Origin: Myxococcota bacterium | Lineage (GTDB): Bacteria > Myxococcota_A > Bradymonadia > Bradymonadales > GCA-2716585 | Assembly: GCA_963169075.1 (NCBI GenBank) | Contig: CAUJGC010000032.1 | Coordinates: 1-32,911 of the forward strand | Reading direction: 5' to 3' | Length of the DNA: 32,911 nt | In this document: piece by piece, positions 29,116-32,911 of the stretch | Layout of the letters: the number at the start of each line of letters is the position of its first letter | Position numbering within the stretch: the first letter of the stretch is position 1 | The notes under the pieces: generated by a model | What the model was told of the DNA's origin: nothing | Seen by the model: only the letters and a program-made list of their open reading frames with translations | Databases searched by the model: none | Translations under genes and position numbers: made by a program

Positions 29116-31623
29116 TCAACCTTCAGCCTGCGACCCCGGACCCGGACCCTCGCCTGGCACAAACACCGGGCGACCCTCCGCCAGCAGGCTCAGCTGATGC
29201 AGAATCTCCGCGCTTCGACCACCGCCCTCACCGTCCCCCTCACCGCCGCCGCCCTCACCGCCGCCCTCACCGCCGCCGCCCTCGCGGCCCGCCGGGCGCT
29301 CCTCCTGCGGGCGGAACTCCACCACAGGCGGCGGCACCACCACCAGGTGACCCCGCTTCAAGAGCGCGCGCCCCTTCTTGTTGCGACCGCCCAGGCCAAA
29401 CTTCGACGCGCGCACCACCTCCCGACGACCAAAGCTCGTCTCGATCTCCAGCCCGCCCTCGCCGCTGCGCGCCAGCGCGAAGTCCAGCACGCTGTCCCCC
29501 TCCTCCAGGCGGATCGCGGACACACCCCGCGCCGCCCCCTTGAACACATTGATCTCCGACGCCTGGAACACCAGCACACGCCCCAGGTACGTCGCCAGGC
29601 ACACCTCCTCGCCGCCGCCGCACGGGAAGGCCCGCAGCACGCCGTCCTCCCCCTCGTCCGCCAGCCGCACATACGTCCGCCCCGCCACCGTGCTCGGCTC
29701 CATGAAGGGCTGGAGCGCCATCCGCACCGCGTTACCGCACCGCGTCAGCGCCACCAGCCACGGACCCGCCGGGTCCTCCGCGCACACCCCCGCCACCTCC
29801 GCCGAAGCCACCGCCGGCAGACAGCGCGGGTCCGCGCAGATCACCCCCACCACGCGCTCTCCATCTGAGAAATCAAAGTGTGTCTGGATAGCGTCGCCGT
29901 ATCCAGCCGTCGCCGGCACCTTGTCCACCAGCGCGGTGTAGGCCTTGCCGCGATCGGTGAAGAAGATCACCGTCTGACGCGTCGTCGCCGGGAGCACCCA
30001 GCCCAGCGCGTCGCCCTCGCGCACACGGATCTTCTCCAGCCCCTGATACGAGCGCTGCCGCTTCACCCACCCGTCCCGCGTCACGATGACGAACGTCTCC
30101 TCGTCCACGATGTAGTCGCGGGCCGAGAAGTCCTTCGGCTCCTCCGCGCTCCCCAGCGTCGAGCGCCGCTTGTCACCGTAGTGCTTGTCGAGCCCCTGCA
30201 GCTCCTCGCGGATCAGGCGCCAGCGCGCCTCCTCGTCCCCCAGCAGCCCCTCCAGCCGGGACGCCTCCGCGCGCAGCGCGGCCAGCTCCTCGCGGATCGC
30301 CTGGATCTCCAGCTTCGCCAGACGGTAGAGCCGCGTCTCCAGCACCGCCTCCGCCTGCTCCTCCTCCAGCGCAAAGCGCGCCATCAAGAGACGCTGGGCG
30401 TCCGCACGACCCTCCGAGCCCCGGATCAGCGCGATCGCCTCGTCCAGCGCGTCGAAGATCTTCGCAAAGCCCTCCAGGAGGAAGATCCGGCGGCGCAGCC
30501 GCTCCAGCTCATACGCCAGCCGACGCGTCACCACCTCCAGCCGGAAGTCCAGGAAATAGCGCAGCATCTCCTTCAGGTTCAGCCGGGCGGGCACCCGCAC
30601 CAGCGGATTCTCCGTCGGCGCCAGACACGTCAGGTTCACATGGAACTTCATCAAGAGCGGCGTATGCTTCATCAAATAGGCCGCCGCCGCCTCCGCGCTG
30701 GCCTCGGGCGCCAGCTCGCAGACGATCCGCACCTCATCGGTGGACTCGTCCCGCACGTCCCGCAGCTGCGGGACGTTGCTCTGCGTGATGTGCTCCGCGA
30801 TCTTCTCCACCAGCGTCGCCTTGTTCACCGTGAACGGCACGCTCTTGATCACCAGCGCCCGCTTGCGCTTGTCCAGCGTCTCCACCGTCCACTCGCCGCA
30901 GATCTTCACCGAGCCCTGGCCCGTCTCATAGATCTCCGCCAGCTCCGCCTCGCTGCTCTGGATCACGCCGCCCGTCGGGAAGTCCGGCCCCTTGATGTGG
31001 CGCATCAGGTCCGCCACGCTCGACTCCGGACGCTCGATCAGCGCGACGCAGGCCCGCACCACCTCCCGCAGGTTGTGCGGCGGGATGTTGGTCGCCATCC
31101 CCACCGCGATCCCCGTCGCGCCGTTCAGCAGCAGGTTCGGCAGCTGCGCCGGCAGCACCACCGGCTCCTCGTGCTGGCCGTCGTAGTTCGTCTGGAAGTC
31201 CACGGTCTGCTTGCCGATCTCCGCGATCAGCTCGCTCGCCATCGACTCCAGCCGCACCTCCGTATAGCGCATCGCCGCCGCCGCGTCCCCGTCCAGCGAC
31301 CCGAAGTTCCCCTGCCCCTCCACCAGCGGGTAGCGCAGCGAGAAGGGCTGCGCCATGCGCACCATCGCGTCGTAGATCGCCTGATCCCCGTGCGGGTGGT
31401 ACTTACCCATCACCTCACCCACCACCAGCGCCGACTTTCGCGGCTTGGCCGTGTGGATAAGCTTCAGGTTGGTATACATCGCGTAGAGGATGCGCCGCTG
31501 GACCGGCTTCATCCCGTCCCGCACATCCGGCAGCGCGCGGCTCGTGATCACGCTCAGGGCATAGTTCAGGTAGCTCTCCCGCGCCTTCTCGTGCAGCGCT
31601 ATCACCTCGATCTTCTCGACCAT
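29116..31623 (-). CDS. parC: DNA topoisomerase IV subunit A (GyrA/ParC family)
   Basis: An 835-residue cleavage-rejoining subunit. The N-terminal winged-helix domain has [21 protein letters not shown] (30-50) and [19 protein letters not shown] (74-92). The catalytic Tyr120 lies in AMRYTEVRL. The tower and coiled coil follow (about 350-480), then the C-terminal beta-pinwheel. No GyrA box (Q-R/K-R-G-G-R/K-G) was found, so ParC is preferred over GyrA. Gln81 occupies the site of the quinolone-contacting Ser (Ser83 in E. coli GyrA), while acidic Asp85 is kept. A Gly/Glu repeat tract near the C-terminus is unusual. AGGAGG lies about 11 bases before the ATG. It is first in an operon with parE. Confidence 0.88.
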   Translation of the reverse strand: MVEKIEVIALHEKARESYLNYALSVITSRALPDVRDGMKPVQRRILYAMYTNLKLIHTAKPRKSALVVGEVMGKYHPHGDQAIYDAMVRMAQPFSLRYPLVEGQGNFGSLDGDAAAAMRYTEVRLESMASELIAEIGKQTVDFQTNYDGQHEEPVVLPAQLPNLLLNGATGIAVGMATNIPPHNLREVVRACVALIERPESSVADLMRHIKGPDFPTGGVIQSSEAELAEIYETGQGSVKICGEWTVETLDKRKRALVIKSVPFTVNKATLVEKIAEHITQSNVPQLRDVRDESTDEVRIVCELAPEASAEAAAAYLMKHTPLLMKFHVNLTCLAPTENPLVRVPARLNLKEMLRYFLDFRLEVVTRRLAYELERLRRRIFLLEGFAKIFDALDEAIALIRGSEGRADAQRLLMARFALEEEQAEAVLETRLYRLAKLEIQAIREELAALRAEASRLEGLLGDEEARWRLIREELQGLDKHYGDKRRSTLGSAEEPKDFSARDYIVDEETFVIVTRDGWVKRQRSYQGLEKIRVREGDALGWVLPATTRQTVIFFTDRGKAYTALVDKVPATAGYGDAIQTHFDFSDGERVVGVICADPRCLPAVASAEVAGVCAEDPAGPWLVALTRCGNAVRMALQPFMEPSTVAGRTYVRLADEGEDGVLRAFPCGGGEEVCLATYLGRVLVFQASEINVFKGAARGVSAIRLEEGDSVLDFALARSGEGGLEIETSFGRREVVRASKFGLGGRNKKGRALLKRGHLVVVPPPVVEFRPQEERPAGREGGGGEGGGEGGGGEGDGEGGGRSAEILHQLSLLAEGRPVFVPGEGPGPGSQAEG
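29241..29282 (-). repeat. Short tandem repeat in the parC 3' end
   Basis: Units of 15, 12 and 15 bases (CACCGCCGCCGCCCT, CACCGCCGCCCT, CACCGCCGCCGCCCT on + strand) encode a Gly/Glu tract. All units are multiples of three, so copy-number change keeps frame. Confidence 0.75.
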
Positions 31624-31687
31624 GCCCTCGCTCGCCTCCTGCTACGTCTCGACCCACGACCCGCCCGCGCACCCCAGCGGAACCTGA

Positions 31688-31716
31688 ACACTACACAACG
31701 ACTGAATCAACGTCAA
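31688..31716 (-). promoter_or_regulatory. Putative promoter of parC-parE
   Basis: On the minus strand, TTGACG (complement of 31711-31716), exactly 17 bases, TAGTGT (complement of 31688-31693), 64 bases before the parC ATG. The rest of 31624-31855 shows only the opposite-strand -10 below. Confidence 0.5.
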
Positions 31717-31798
31717 GACCCAAGGTCCGCCCCAACCCACCCTAGCACACCCCGATCCCTGCACCACTTTTACCCACCCTCACCGTGGATCGCCGCGC

Positions 31799-31804
31799 TA
31801 TACT
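31799..31804 (+). promoter_or_regulatory. Possible -10 of the 31856 gene
   Basis: TATACT (5 of 6 consensus bases), preceded by GC and followed by CCC, 51 bases before the ATG. No good -35 was found at 16-18 bases. Confidence 0.35.
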
Positions 31805-31855
31805 CCCCCGCAGGGGTCCACCCCATGACCACCCACCCCCCACCCCGGCGCCGCC

Positions 31856-32482
31856 ATGACCACCTCGCCTGACTTCCTCCGCCTCTCCCCCGAGGACATC
31901 GACCGCGTCGTCGCCAACCTCCGCCAGCGCGGCGGCGAGCACATCGCCCGGGGGCGCTCCGGCGAAGGGTACGCCTACCGCGACGGCGTGTTCTACAGCG
32001 TCGCCGTGGACGAGTTCGACCACCACGAGCGGCCCTTCCCCAGCGAGGCCGCCTTCCGCGCCGCCATCGCCCGGGTCAACTTCGAGGACTACACCGAGCG
32101 CTACAACCAGTGGGCCCTCCAGAGCCTCGGCGCCTGCCCCGCCCACCGCGCCGACGACCCCCAGGCCCTCGACCGGGCCCTCCAGCGCCAGCAGGGGCCG
32201 GCGCTCCGCACCCCGCTGCCCTGGCGCGGCACCCCCAACCTCCTCCTGGAGCGCGACCGGCACACCTTCGCCCGCCTCACCCCCGAGGACCACCCCCGCC
32301 CGGTCTGGCTCGACCTCACCCCGCCCGCGCTCACCGAGCTGCGCACCGCCGGCCACACCCCGGGCTCACTCCTCTTCAAACCCTTGATCGTAAACGCCTT
32401 TATCGCCCTGGACACCCCCGGACCAGGCCACGTCGCCCTCACCTGCCACGGGCTCGCCACGCTGAACCTCTCCCCGCCCTGA
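31856..32482 (+). CDS. Hypothetical protein
   Basis: A 208-residue protein, not recognised. No signal peptide or membrane helix. The N-terminal half is charged and helical (LSPEDIDRVVANLRQRGGEH, then AAFRAAIARVNFEDYTERYNQ). The second half is richer in Pro and short strands (RPVWLDLTPPALTEL, SLLFKPLIVNAFIALD). No metal or nucleotide motif could be read. The ATG at 31856 has no clear ribosome site, but a TATACT lies 51 bases upstream. The next gene follows after 4 bases, so they form an operon, perhaps with a signalling role given the receiver-like partner. Confidence 0.75.
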   Translation: MTTSPDFLRLSPEDIDRVVANLRQRGGEHIARGRSGEGYAYRDGVFYSVAVDEFDHHERPFPSEAAFRAAIARVNFEDYTERYNQWALQSLGACPAHRADDPQALDRALQRQQGPALRTPLPWRGTPNLLLERDRHTFARLTPEDHPRPVWLDLTPPALTELRTAGHTPGSLLFKPLIVNAFIALDTPGPGHVALTCHGLATLNLSPP

Positions 32483-32486
32483 CGCC

Positions 32487-32911
32487 ATGCCGCCACCGCC
32501 ACAGCTCCTCCTCCTGGACCCCGACCCCGAGCGCGCCGCGCGGCTCCGCGAGCGACTCCAGCCCGCCCACCACGTCCTCCACGCCGCCTCACCCCACGAG
32601 GCCCTGGTCGCGCTGCACGCCCCCGCCCCCCCGCGGGCCGTCCTCCTCACCGACGACCTCGCCACGCCGGACCTCCTCGACCTCCTCCGCCGCGACCACC
32701 CTCTCTTCGAGCTGCCCATCCTCCTCCTGGGCACCCCGCGCCAGCGCGTGACCCCGCTCCTCCTCCACGGCGCCAGCGCCGCCCTCCCCTACTTCCCCAG
32801 CGCCGACGACATCCACCAGCACCTCCTCCGCTGGCGGGGGGCCCCGGCCGGGCCCGGGGGGGGCGCGGGGGGGGGGGGGGGGGGGGGGGCGGCGGGGGGG
32901 GGCCCGGGCGG
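32487..32911 (+). CDS. Receiver-like domain protein, truncated by the contig end
   Basis: A reading frame opens at ATG 32487, 4 bases after the preceding stop, and runs to the window edge. The first 115 residues look like a two-component receiver fold. They comprise QLLLLDPDPERAARLRERL (beta1-alpha1 with acidic pair), RAVLLTDDLATPDLLDLL (acidic Asp at the end of the third strand), LPILLLGTP, then SAALPYFPSADDIHQHLL. The usual KP motif is replaced by Pro-Tyr, so phosphorylation is uncertain. After about residue 117 the frame becomes pure Gly/Pro from a G-rich stretch that is probably artefact. The real C-terminus is not in the window. Confidence 0.6.
   Translation, partial: MPPPPQLLLLDPDPERAARLRERLQPAHHVLHAASPHEALVALHAPAPPRAVLLTDDLATPDLLDLLRRDHPLFELPILLLGTPRQRVTPLLLHGASAALPYFPSADDIHQHLLRWRGAPAGPGGGAGGGGGGGAAGGGPG
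32867..32889. other. Poly-G run at the window end, probably artefact
   Basis: Twenty-three consecutive G, with near-pure G/C from about 32835 to the end. This is typical of low-signal base calls at an assembly edge. Confidence 0.6.

Overview
This window looks like one complete contig of a high-GC, Gram-negative genome, most likely from the Myxococcota or a related deltaproteobacterial lineage. Four things point there. There is a FrzS/AglZ-type pseudo-receiver plus coiled-coil protein (22325-24994). There is a secreted calcium-binding repeat protein whose C-terminus has a MYXO-CTERM-like layout: Gly-Cys, hydrophobic helix, basic end (5661-8255). There is a lipoprotein with an Asn-rich linker, a style I associate with Bradymonadales (8409-10118). 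Finally, glutathione and topoisomerase IV genes of Gram-negative type are present. The lineage is an inference. No rRNA, tRNA, CRISPR array, insertion sequence or phage gene was seen.

Left part (1-5499, + strand): a hairpin repeat and a promoter precede a membrane-anchored protein with three internal repeats, then an MPN/JAB-like protein, enolase (eno) and glutathione synthetase (gshB). From 5661 to 10118 two envelope genes converge: a large thrombospondin-type-3 repeat protein and a lipoprotein with two ThuA/GATase-like halves. They meet at a block of three hairpins. From 10327 to 14153 (+) lie a DUF1444-like protein and a tight three-gene unit: a FliB-like Fe-S protein, a nucleoside 2-deoxyribosyltransferase-like protein and an AlkZ-like winged-helix protein. 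This unit is preceded by four phased 11-bp repeats and is the best candidate for an undescribed functional module.

From 14340 to 18692 (- strand) there is a zinc-ribbon membrane protein and, above it, a five-gene overlapping operon: a TolB-like/TPR-like protein, an RlmD/TrmA-family methyltransferase that has lost its catalytic cysteine, a PduO-type cobalamin adenosyltransferase, an unknown protein, and a lipoprotein gene broken by an in-frame amber codon in a hairpin loop. From 19519 to 22097 (-) a three-gene unit encodes an exported protein with a 16-C tract just after its start codon, a matrixin-like metalloprotease with a CARDB-like domain, and a small lipoprotein. The protease DNA is strikingly A/T-rich, which suggests transfer. 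The right part holds the FrzS-like gene, a Baeyer-Villiger-type monooxygenase, a GFA-family zinc protein, and the parC-parE operon. It ends with an unknown gene and a truncated receiver-like gene that runs into a poly-G contig end.

Working together: most neighbours are housekeeping genes (glycolysis, glutathione, type II topoisomerase, cobalamin) interleaved with envelope and surface genes. Several putative promoters share a -10 of the form TAnnnT about 45-65 bases before the start codon. Many junctions carry strong GC hairpins without a U-run.
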